Assembly: GCF_020216025.1 (NCBI RefSeq) | Contig: NZ_JAIWNC010000001.1 | Coordinates: forward strand, 124,001-188,000 | Length of the DNA: 64,000 nucleotides | Direction of reading: 5' to 3' | Origin: Jidongwangia harbinensis | GTDB lineage: Bacteria; Actinomycetota; Actinomycetes; Mycobacteriales; Micromonosporaceae | Part shown: positions 24,627-31,669 of the stretch, piece by piece | How positions within the stretch are numbered: position 1 is the first letter of the stretch | Layout: each line of letters opens with the position of its first letter | Translations under genes and position numbers: made by a program | Notes under the pieces: generated by a model | What the model saw: the letters and a program-made list of their open reading frames with translations, nothing else | The model's database searches: none | What the model was told of the DNA's origin: nothing

Positions 24627-24968
24627 ATGACGGACCACGTGGCGTGGGTGTCGCTGGTAGCGGCCGCACTCCTGTTCCTGCTGGGGATGGCGGACACCGC
24701 GCTGTCCTGGCACACCACCCAGACGGCGAAGAAGGCCGTGGCCAACGCGGCGGCGATCGCCAAGGAGAACAACAAAAGCTCGACCACTCTCGAGCAGCAG
24801 TCCGCCATCGATTACAAGGGCTCCTGGGAGGCGCTCGCGTCACTGGCCACCGCGCTGAAGGACCTCGACCGCAGCTCGAGGCTCTTCGTGCTGTCGCTCG
24901 CCTTCCTGGCCGTGGCGGCGGTCGCCGCCGGCACCGGCGACATCGCGACCGCCGTCTCGTCCGCCTGA
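24627..24968 (+). CDS. Two-TM small membrane protein coupled to the protease
   Basis: 113 aa from the ATG at 24627 after GAGGAGAG. TM1 is about residues 5-23 (VAWVSLVAAALLFLLGMAD) and TM2 about 88-107 (LFVLSLAFLAVAAVAAGTG). The 60-residue loop between them is helical, polar and Ala/Lys-rich (KKAVANAAAIAKENNK). The gene is ten bases after the trypsin-like protease and surely co-transcribed. I do not recognise a family. It could be a membrane effector released or activated by cleavage in the loop, or a membrane anchor/sensor for the module; both are inference. Confidence 0.75.
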   Translation: MTDHVAWVSLVAAALLFLLGMADTALSWHTTQTAKKAVANAAAIAKENNKSSTTLEQQSAIDYKGSWEALASLATALKDLDRSSRLFVLSLAFLAVAAVAAGTGDIATAVSSA

Positions 24969-25033
24969 CCGGCGGACGGCGCCGGACCGGTTCGCGGATG
25001 GCGGCCCGATCGCGGGCCGGCCGGCCCGGTTCG

Positions 25034-26293
25034 TCATGGGAGGCGGACCGGGATGCCCACCATCGCCTCCGGTCCGAGAAGCCGGGCCGCGGCCTCCGCG
25101 GCCGTCCTTCGCCCTGGCACCGTGCGTTCGGCGATCATCGCGCTCACCCGGGCCGCGGCGAACGACGTCCCACTCCACCGTGCGTAGCCCCGGAATGTCT
25201 CGTCGTGCCGTTCCGGCAGCGCCGGACCAGGTCCGTCCGGGTCTTTCCAGACCGACACCGTTCCGTCGAGGTAGGTGCTCTCCAGGTCCGTGCCCGGCGC
25301 CAGCACGGTGATCCACGCGCCCTCCGCGGAGAACCCGGCGCCGTCCGCGCCGACCGCGATGACGTTGGGGAAGGCGGCGGGGAAGGCCGGACGGTATTTC
25401 CCGCCGTTGCCGAGGAAGCCGTGGTTGCCGGCCGCCGCCACCACCACCGTCTTGCTGCTCAACCGCTCCAGGGCCGCGGCCAGGACCAGCGGGCCCACCC
25501 CGTCGTCGGTGTAGCAGACGAACGAGAGGTTCAGGACGTCCGCGCCGGCCCGCCCGGCCGCGACGATCTGGTGGGCGGCCGCCCAGGCGTCGGCGTTCCC
25601 GCTCGGATCCAGCACGGGATGCACCTGCAGGGTCGCGGCGGGCGCGTACCGGCGGACCAGGCCGGCGATGAACGTGGCGTGCCCGTGCTCGGCACGCATT
25701 GGACCGTCGGGCAGGTCCGGGGAGGGTCCGGTCCAGGCGCCGGCGAGGTACTGGTGCGCCACCACCGGAGTGTCCACCAGAGCGACGCACACGCCGTTGG
25801 GGGAAACGGTTCGCCTCTCCTTGGCCCAGGTCGGCTCGTCGATCGCCCGGGGCGCCCCACCGCCGCCGTGCGAGACCTCTCCGGCCCCGGAGACGCCCCC
25901 GGGTTCGGGCCGCTGCCCGCCCTGCACCTCCCCCACGGCGCGATTCTTGCCGAGGGTCGGCGTCCAGCCGTGGTACTGCGCCGCGAACCCGGCGCGCAGG
26001 TGCCAGAGCACGTGGTCGAGCGGCGGCCGGTCGCTCCCGGGCGCCGGCCGGTCGCCCACCGGCCGCGGACGCTCGGCCGTGGACTGTTTCTCGGACCAGG
26101 CCCGCAGGTCCCGGGCGGCCCGGGCGGGGTCGGGCAGCGGGAGCAGCGCGAGCTGCAGCATGTCGCTGGTCTTCGGATCGCCGTACAGCGCGCCGTCGGT
26201 GGAGCGCGCCCGTGCCTCGTCCAACGCCTTCAGTACGGGTTGCAGATGGGGCAGCGCGACCACCATGTCGGTGGGTTCGGCGGGTGAGTTCAT
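25034..26293 (-). CDS. Cytoplasmic subtilisin-like (S8) serine peptidase
   Basis: 419 aa. The catalytic triad is visible: Asp174 in VALVDTPVV, His205 in GHATFIAG (usual GHGTHVAG) and Ser377 in WSGTSFAAARVSA, plus the oxyanion Asn290 in VVAAAGNHG. The first 165 residues contain no signal or classical propeptide. Instead there is a helical domain (VVALPHLQPVLKALDEARA, DMLQLALLPLPDPARAARDLRAW) and a Gly-rich linker, so it should be intracellular. It is transcribed divergently from the TPR-CHAT gene across a 77-base promoter region. Its neighbours suggest a role in a protease relay and not in nutrition. Confidence 0.9.
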   Translation of the reverse strand: MNSPAEPTDMVVALPHLQPVLKALDEARARSTDGALYGDPKTSDMLQLALLPLPDPARAARDLRAWSEKQSTAERPRPVGDRPAPGSDRPPLDHVLWHLRAGFAAQYHGWTPTLGKNRAVGEVQGGQRPEPGGVSGAGEVSHGGGGAPRAIDEPTWAKERRTVSPNGVCVALVDTPVVAHQYLAGAWTGPSPDLPDGPMRAEHGHATFIAGLVRRYAPAATLQVHPVLDPSGNADAWAAAHQIVAAGRAGADVLNLSFVCYTDDGVGPLVLAAALERLSSKTVVVAAAGNHGFLGNGGKYRPAFPAAFPNVIAVGADGAGFSAEGAWITVLAPGTDLESTYLDGTVSVWKDPDGPGPALPERHDETFRGYARWSGTSFAAARVSAMIAERTVPGRRTAAEAAARLLGPEAMVGIPVRLP

Positions 26294-26308
26294 GAAGTCA
26301 GGCTATAC

Positions 26309-26347
26309 ATGACAAAAGGTTTATACCGTCCTAGTCTCGGAAGTCAG
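26309..26347. promoter_or_regulatory. Overlapping divergent promoters of the CHAT and subtilase genes
   Basis: This is an unusually AT-rich patch. On the plus strand ATGACA (26309-26314), 17 bases, then TAGTCT (26332-26337) precedes the CHAT gene. On the minus strand CTGACT (26347-26342), 16 bases, then TATAAA (26325-26320) precedes the subtilase. The two promoters physically overlap, so their firing may be mutually exclusive. Both are pattern matches only. Confidence 0.4.
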
Positions 26348-26370
26348 CCAAGCGATGCGGGAGGAGGGCG

Positions 26371-29007
26371 GTGGCCTCAGATCCCGTCGTATCGGCCGAC
26401 GCCGCCGAGGCGCTCCGACTGGCCTCCGTGCAGCCGGCCCGGGCCCGCCAGCTCGCGCTCGCCGCCGAGCAGGCCGCCCGCACCGTCCGCGACCGGAACG
26501 CCCAGAGCGTGGCCAAACGCGCCCTCGGCGTGGCCGCGATGCAGCTACGTGACCTCGACGAGGCAGTCGCACAGCTCCGCGGATCCGTCGCCGTGGCCCG
26601 TCGGGCCGGCTCGACCCGACTGGCCGGCGAGGCCCGGATGAGTCTCGCCTCGGCCCTCGTCCTGCACGGCAACGCCGGGCTGGCGTTTCGGCAGATCGGG
26701 GCGGCGCTGCGCGAATTGCAGGGACCGGCGGCCGCCCGCGCCCGGGTCCAGCAGGCCGCCATCCTCCAGGAGCTCGGACGGGTCGACGAGGCGCTGGAGT
26801 CGTTGCGGCCGGCCCTGCCGGTGCTGCGCCGGGCCGGCGACGCCCAGTGGGAGGCCCGGGCGCTCAACAACCGGAGCCTGCTGCACCTCGAGCGACGGGA
26901 GTTCGCGGCGGCCGAGGCGGACCTGCTCAACGCCGTCGCGCTGTGCACCCGGCACGACCTGGACCTGCTGCGGGCGTACGCGGAGCAGAACCTGGGCTGC
27001 CTGCGGGCCAGCCGTGGCGAGGTGCCGGCGGCGCTGGCCAGTTTCGACCGCGCCGAGGAGCACTATCGCCGGCTCGGCATGGAGGTCGGCTCGCTCCTGG
27101 TGGACCGTGCCCGGCTGCTGCTCTCCGTCCGCCTGGTCGGCGAGGCGCGGGGCACGGCCGAGGCGGCAGTCCGGGCGTACGCCCGGCAGAAGCGGATCAA
27201 CGTGTCCGAGGCGCAGTTGCTGCTCTCGACCGTGGCCCTGGTCGAGGGCGACCTGGACGCCGCCGAGGAGGCGGCGGAGCAGGCGGCCCGGGAGTTTCAC
27301 CGAACCGAACGCCGGGAGCTGCTCTCGCTCGCCCGGCACGCCCGGTTCCAGGTGCGCATGATGCGGGACCCGGGCAGCGTGACACCGCACCAGGCCCGCC
27401 GGCTGGCCGACGACCTGGCGGCGGCCGGCTGGCCGGTGCCGGCACTGGAGGCCCGGGTGATGGCCGGCACGCTGGCACTGGAGCGTGGGCGGCGCACAGA
27501 GGCCCGGGCCGAGCTGACCCGGGCCCGCCGGGCCCGGTCGGCCGGCCCGGCCGAGACACGCGCCCGTGCCTGGCTGGCCGAGGCACTGCTGCGCCGGGCC
27601 GACGGACGCCGGTACGGAGCGCTGCGCGCGGTCGCCGCGGGCCTGCGCATCCTGGAGGAGCAGCAGGCCACCCTGGGCGCCACCGAGCTGCGGGCGCACA
27701 TGTCGGCGCATCGCGCCGCGCTGGTCCAGCTCGGCATCCGGACCGCGTTGGAGGGCGGCGACGCGCGCGACACCTACCGATGGGCGGAGCGCGGGCGGGG
27801 GGTCGCCGCGGTGCTGCGGCCGGTGCACCCGCCGAGCGATCCGGCGCTGGCCGGGCTCCTCACCGACCTGCGCGCCACGATGACCGAGATCGAGACCGGC
27901 GGGCCCGCGGCCACGCTGGTGCACCGCCAGGCGGCCATCGAGCGGGAGATCCGCGACCACTGCCGGAAGCTGGGCGGCTGCGCGGGGCCGCACCGGCTCG
28001 GGCCACCGTCCACCGAGGAGCTCGTCGCCCAGCTGGACGGCGCCACCCTGATCGAATACGTCGAGCTGGACGACGAGCTGTACGCGGTGACGATCGCCTG
28101 CGGCCGGACCCGGCTGCACCGCCTCGGCACCCTCGACAAGGTGCTCAGCGGTCTGCGTCATCTTCCGTTCGCCCTGCACCGGCTGGCGAGCGAGGCCACG
28201 ACCGCGGGCAGTGCCGCGGCCGCCCTGACGGTGCTGACCCGGACGGCGGAGACCTTCGACCGGGTGCTGCTCGCCCCTCTGCGGCTGGCGGAGAGCCCGC
28301 TGGTGGTGGCACCGAGCGAGCATCTTCGTTCGCTGCCGTGGTCGATCCTCCCGTCCTGCGTCGGCCGGCCGGTCGCGGTGGTGCCGTCGGCCCGGCTGTG
28401 GCTGGAGGCCTGCCGTCCGGTGAGCGGGGTGTCCGGGCCGGCGGTGGTGGTCGCGGGCCCGGGACTGCCGGGTGCCCGCCGGGAGGCCGAGCTGGTGGCC
28501 GGGCGGTACCGCGATCCGGTCCGGCTGCTCGAGGAGGACGCGAGCGCCGCCCGGGTCGCCGCGGCGATGGCCGGTGCGCGGCTGGTGCACGTCGCCGCGC
28601 ACGGATGCCTGCGGTCGGACAATCCGCTGTTCTCCTCGCTCCGGCTCGCGGACGGCCCGTTCACCGTGTACGACCTGGAATTGCTCGGCCGCGCGCCGCG
28701 GCACGTGGTGCTGGCCGCGTGCAACGCCGGCCAGGGGCAACCGGTCGCCGGCGCCGAAGTGCTCGGACTCGCGTCGGCGCTGCTCGGTCAGGGGACCCCC
28801 ACGCTGGTGGCACCGGTGATTCCGGTGCCGGACGGCGAGACCGCCGCCCTGATGGACGCCTACCACGCCCGGCTGGCCGCCGGCCGGGCGCCGGCCGAGG
28901 CGCTGGCCGACGCGCAGCGGACGACCCGTCTGGCCGGCCCGTTGGCGCTGGCGGCCGCGGCCGGCTTCATCTGCCTGGGTGCCGGGCTGGCACCCGTCAG
29001 AAGCTGA
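26371..29007 (+). CDS. TPR-CHAT caspase-like protease
   Basis: 878 aa from a GTG at 26371 after GAGGAGGG. Residues 1-480 are helical tetratricopeptide-type repeats (for example AKRALGVAAMQLRDLDEAVAQLRGS, EARALNNRSLLHLERREFAAAEADL and NLGCLRASRGEVPAALASFDRAEEHY). The C-terminal CHAT domain (about 600-875) has the clan CD dyad: His744 in LVHVAAHG and Cys784 in VVLAACNAGQG, 40 residues apart as expected. It ends with the usual AEALADAQR..FICLGAG segment. CHAT proteases cleave partner proteins once the TPR region senses a signal, as in type III-E CRISPR TPR-CHAT and gasdermin loci. Its tail overlaps the 153-aa gene on the other strand by 11 bases. Confidence 0.93.
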   Translation: MASDPVVSADAAEALRLASVQPARARQLALAAEQAARTVRDRNAQSVAKRALGVAAMQLRDLDEAVAQLRGSVAVARRAGSTRLAGEARMSLASALVLHGNAGLAFRQIGAALRELQGPAAARARVQQAAILQELGRVDEALESLRPALPVLRRAGDAQWEARALNNRSLLHLERREFAAAEADLLNAVALCTRHDLDLLRAYAEQNLGCLRASRGEVPAALASFDRAEEHYRRLGMEVGSLLVDRARLLLSVRLVGEARGTAEAAVRAYARQKRINVSEAQLLLSTVALVEGDLDAAEEAAEQAAREFHRTERRELLSLARHARFQVRMMRDPGSVTPHQARRLADDLAAAGWPVPALEARVMAGTLALERGRRTEARAELTRARRARSAGPAETRARAWLAEALLRRADGRRYGALRAVAAGLRILEEQQATLGATELRAHMSAHRAALVQLGIRTALEGGDARDTYRWAERGRGVAAVLRPVHPPSDPALAGLLTDLRATMTEIETGGPAATLVHRQAAIEREIRDHCRKLGGCAGPHRLGPPSTEELVAQLDGATLIEYVELDDELYAVTIACGRTRLHRLGTLDKVLSGLRHLPFALHRLASEATTAGSAAAALTVLTRTAETFDRVLLAPLRLAESPLVVAPSEHLRSLPWSILPSCVGRPVAVVPSARLWLEACRPVSGVSGPAVVVAGPGLPGARREAELVAGRYRDPVRLLEEDASAARVAAAMAGARLVHVAAHGCLRSDNPLFSSLRLADGPFTVYDLELLGRAPRHVVLAACNAGQGQPVAGAEVLGLASALLGQGTPTLVAPVIPVPDGETAALMDAYHARLAAGRAPAEALADAQRTTRLAGPLALAAAAGFICLGAGLAPVRS

Positions 29008-29458
29008 TCCAGTCGGTGACCAGCTCCACCGAGTCGGCACGGACCCGCAGCCGGACGGGTTCGGCGGCCGGCGGCCGGAAGCTGAAGCAGCCCACCTCGT
29101 CCACCTCCCACTCGGCGCGGTAGCCGTCGCCGCCCTCGACCGTCAGCCGCCCCGGCCCGGGCGGTATCAGCTGGCCCACCACCATGCCCGAGTCGTGTTC
29201 CACCTGTACCGAGGCGGACGGACCGGTGAACAGTAGGGTGCGCCCACCGTCCACCGCGGTGGCGCGCACGGCCGGCCCCACGTCCAGCAGCGAGTCGTAC
29301 GCCAGGCTGGCCAGTTCCAGTTCCTCGTCGATTCCCCGCCAGGTGTAGGCCGCCTCCCCCGCGGCCCGCACCGGCCCGGCCACGTGTTCGACCTCGCGGA
29401 GCGCGGTCGCCACCTCCCGCAGGATCGCGTCGTCATCGTCCCAGCCCTGTGTGGTCAT
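28997..29458 (-). CDS. Unknown 153-aa protein coupled to the sigma factor
   Basis: The ATG at 29458 lies inside the sigma gene (26-base overlap) with GGGAGG upstream, so translation is coupled to the sigma factor. The N-terminal 60 residues are acidic and helical (DDDDAILREVATALREVE, YTWRGIDEELELASLAYDSLL). The C-terminal half is beta-rich with Gly/Pro turns (VVGQLIPPGPGRLTVEGG, YRAEWEVDEVGCFSF) and could be an Ig- or transthyretin-like domain. No TM. From memory, similar proteins accompany sigma factors and CHAT genes in other actinomycetes. An anti-sigma or protease-substrate role is inference. No family name can be assigned. Confidence 0.8.
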   Translation of the reverse strand: MTTQGWDDDDAILREVATALREVEHVAGPVRAAGEAAYTWRGIDEELELASLAYDSLLDVGPAVRATAVDGGRTLLFTGPSASVQVEHDSGMVVGQLIPPGPGRLTVEGGDGYRAEWEVDEVGCFSFRPPAAEPVRLRVRADSVELVTDWISF

Positions 29459-30092
29459 AGCCCTGTCCTCCCTTCGTACTGGTCTCGGCCGCCGGGTTCC
29501 CCCACTCGGCGATCTCCGGGCATTCGCGCAGCCGTTGCAGGGCCCGCGCCCGGGTCGGGCCGATACTTCCGATCGGAATATCGAGCCGCTCGCTGATCGT
29601 CTGGTAGGTCAGCGGTGGGTCCTCCATCAACAGCAGGATCAGGTCGCGCTGGTGTGGCGGCAGCTCGGCGAGTGCGGCCAGCAGCGCCTGATGCCGGGCC
29701 GCCCGGATCAGGTGCTCATCCGGATCCTCCGGATGGGCGCCGATGAGCAGCGGCTGGACGCCGGCCGCCGCGTCGTCGCACGCGGATCGCTCGGCGATCG
29801 GATCGAACGAGCGCGTTCGTTTGCTCGCCTTGAACAGCCGTATGCACTCGTTCCGGGTGGTGGTGATGATCCACCTCGGCAGCGCACGGGGCTCCTTCAG
29901 CTCCCCGAGATGCTCCACCAGCCGTAGCCAGACCGTCTGCGCCACGTCGTCGACGTCGGGTCTGCCGAGCCGGAACCCCTGGGCCACGGAGGCGACGAGC
30001 GGGGTGTATCGGCCGACGATGTCCTGCCAGGCCGCCTCGTCGCCATCCTCGGCCGCGGCCACGACCTCCGTCACGGAAAATGTCTCGTCCAC
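29433..30092 (-). CDS. ECF-type sigma factor of the protease module
   Basis: 219 aa from the GTG at 30092 (VDETFSVTEVVAAAEDGDEAAW); a longer form from a GTG at 30155 is possible but would add a low-complexity N-terminus. Region 2 is VDDVAQTVWLRLVEHLGELKEPRALPRWIITTTRNECIR. Region 4 is LPPHQRDLILLLMEDPPLTYQTISERLDIPIGSIGPTRARALQRLRE, a helix-turn-helix. The region 2-4 linker is longer than usual (about 50 residues, acidic). It overlaps the 153-aa gene downstream. It lies 70 bases after the carboxyltransferase gene and could share its transcript. I infer that it transcribes this module in response to proteolysis. Confidence 0.9.
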   Translation of the reverse strand: MDETFSVTEVVAAAEDGDEAAWQDIVGRYTPLVASVAQGFRLGRPDVDDVAQTVWLRLVEHLGELKEPRALPRWIITTTRNECIRLFKASKRTRSFDPIAERSACDDAAAGVQPLLIGAHPEDPDEHLIRAARHQALLAALAELPPHQRDLILLLMEDPPLTYQTISERLDIPIGSIGPTRARALQRLRECPEIAEWGNPAAETSTKGGQGYDHTGLGR

Positions 30093-30162
30093 CCCATGAG
30101 GATCCCGCCGGCTCCGGCTTGATACCGGTGAAAGGGAAGTTTCGCGGAGGTCCACCGCCCGG

Positions 30163-31632
30163 TCAGAGCGGGATGTTGCGGTGGTCGCCGCGCGCGGCCG
30201 GCGCCGCGGCCAGGGCCTCGGCGATGCGGCGCCGGGTGTCCTCCGGCTCGATCACGGCGTCGACGACACCGATCTCCAACGCCCGGTCGACGCCGCCGGC
30301 CACCCGGGTCTGCTCCTGGATCAGCTGCTCGCGCAGCGCGTCGCGCTGCTCGTGCGGTGCGGCGGCGAGCCTCCTGCGGTGCAGGACGTTCACCGCCGCG
30401 CCGGCGCCCATCACCGCGACCTCCGCGTCCGGCCACGCGAAGACCGCGGTGGCGCCCAGCGCCCGGGAGTTCATGGCGAGGTACGCGCCGCCGTACGCCT
30501 TGCGGGTCACCAGCGTCACCCGCGGCACCACCGCCTCGGCGAAGGCGTGCAGCAGCTTCGCGCCGCGGCGCACCACGCCGTCCCACTCCTGGCCCAGGCC
30601 GGGCAGATAGCCGGGCACGTCGACCACCACGATCAGCGGTACGCCGAGCGCGTCGCACATCCGCACGAACCGGGCCGCCTTCTCGGCGCTGGTCGCGTCC
30701 AGGCAGCCGCCCAGGCGCAGCGGGTTGTTGGCGATCACGCCGACCGTGCGACCGGCGAACCGGCCGAGCGTGGTGACGATGTTCGGCGCCCACCGGGCGT
30801 GCAGTTCCACGCCGGGCTCGTCGAGCAGCGCGGCGACCACGGCCTTCACGTCGTACGCCCGGTTGGTCCCGGCCGGCAAGGCGGCACCGGGGCCGGCACC
30901 GGCGGCCACGTCGGCCGGGGTGAGCCGGCCCTGGCGGCCGAGCAGGCCGGCGAGCCCGCGCGCCTCGGCGAGGGCGGTCTTGTCGTCCCCGGTGGTGATG
31001 TGCACGACGCCGGAGCGCCGCCCGTGCGGCTCGGGCCCACCGAGCCGCTCCATGTCGACCTGCTCACCGGTGACGCTGCGCACCACCTCGGGACCGGTCA
31101 CGAAGATGCGGCCCGCCCTACTCATGATCACGATGTCGGTCAGGGCCGGACCGTACGCGGCACCGCCGGCCGCGGGGCCCAGGACCACCGAGATGTGCGG
31201 CACCCGCCCGGACGCCCGGACCATCGCCGCGAAGACCCGGCCGACGCCGTCCAGGGCCGCGACCCCCTCGGCGAGACGAGCCCCGCCGGAATGCCAGATG
31301 CCGATCACCGGGACGCGTTCGCGCACCGCGGCCTCGATCGCGTCGACGACATGCCGGCAGCCCTCGGCGCCCAGGGCCCCGCCCATCCGGGTGGCGTCGG
31401 TGGCGTACCCGATCACCGGAGTGCCGTCCACCCGGCCGCGCGCCCACCGCGCGCCCGAATCGTCGCGCGGACCCAGCAGCCGCAGGCTGCCTCGATCGAC
31501 GAGGGCACGCAGGCGCGCCTCCGGGTCCCGCTCGTCCGCCGCCGGCGTGGGCTGCGCTGGCATGGGGTTTGCTGGCGTGCGGTTTTCTGGCGTGGTTCCT
31601 TCTGGCGTGGTGTGCTCAAGTGTGGTGTGCAA
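30163..31632 (-). CDS. Acyl-CoA carboxylase carboxyltransferase (beta) subunit
   Basis: 489 aa. I chose a TTG at 31632 because GGAGG (31642-31646) lies nine bases upstream and 25 bases after the preceding stop. The carboxyltransferase fold is clear: IGIWHSGGARLAEGVAAL, VVLGPAAGGAAYGPALTD, then the second crotonase-like half GRTVGVIANNP, VVDVPGYLPGLGQEWDGVVRRGAKLL and VTLVTRKAYGGAYLAMNS. It resembles propionyl/acetyl-CoA carboxylase PccB/AccD members, slightly short (usually about 520). The first 30 residues are pentapeptide repeats, not part of the enzyme. It may make malonyl- or methylmalonyl-CoA for the divergent lipid-type cluster. Confidence 0.9.
   Translation of the reverse strand: MHTTLEHTTPEGTTPENRTPANPMPAQPTPAADERDPEARLRALVDRGSLRLLGPRDDSGARWARGRVDGTPVIGYATDATRMGGALGAEGCRHVVDAIEAAVRERVPVIGIWHSGGARLAEGVAALDGVGRVFAAMVRASGRVPHISVVLGPAAGGAAYGPALTDIVIMSRAGRIFVTGPEVVRSVTGEQVDMERLGGPEPHGRRSGVVHITTGDDKTALAEARGLAGLLGRQGRLTPADVAAGAGPGAALPAGTNRAYDVKAVVAALLDEPGVELHARWAPNIVTTLGRFAGRTVGVIANNPLRLGGCLDATSAEKAARFVRMCDALGVPLIVVVDVPGYLPGLGQEWDGVVRRGAKLLHAFAEAVVPRVTLVTRKAYGGAYLAMNSRALGATAVFAWPDAEVAVMGAGAAVNVLHRRRLAAAPHEQRDALREQLIQEQTRVAGGVDRALEIGVVDAVIEPEDTRRRIAEALAAAPAARGDHRNIPL
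31540..31629 (-). repeat. 15-bp coding repeats at the carboxyltransferase N-terminus
   Basis: Six degenerate 15-base units encode HTTLE, HTTPE, GTTPE, NRTPA, NPMPA and QPTPA directly after the proposed TTG start. They are absent from ordinary carboxyltransferases and probably form a flexible, variable tail. Confidence 0.75.
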
Positions 31633-31669
31633 CGGACCCGACCTCCAGTGGGGTTCAGCGGTGTGGTTC

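Noticed and set aside
26545..29040. 831-codon minus-strand frame opposite the CHAT gene
   Set aside because: Composition is Gln/Arg/Gly-rich without any fold signature; the plus strand has TPR and CHAT motifs.
23666..30092. A gasdermin gene within the protease module
   Set aside because: Neither the 113-aa two-TM protein nor the 153-aa protein has the size or the pattern of a bacterial gasdermin.
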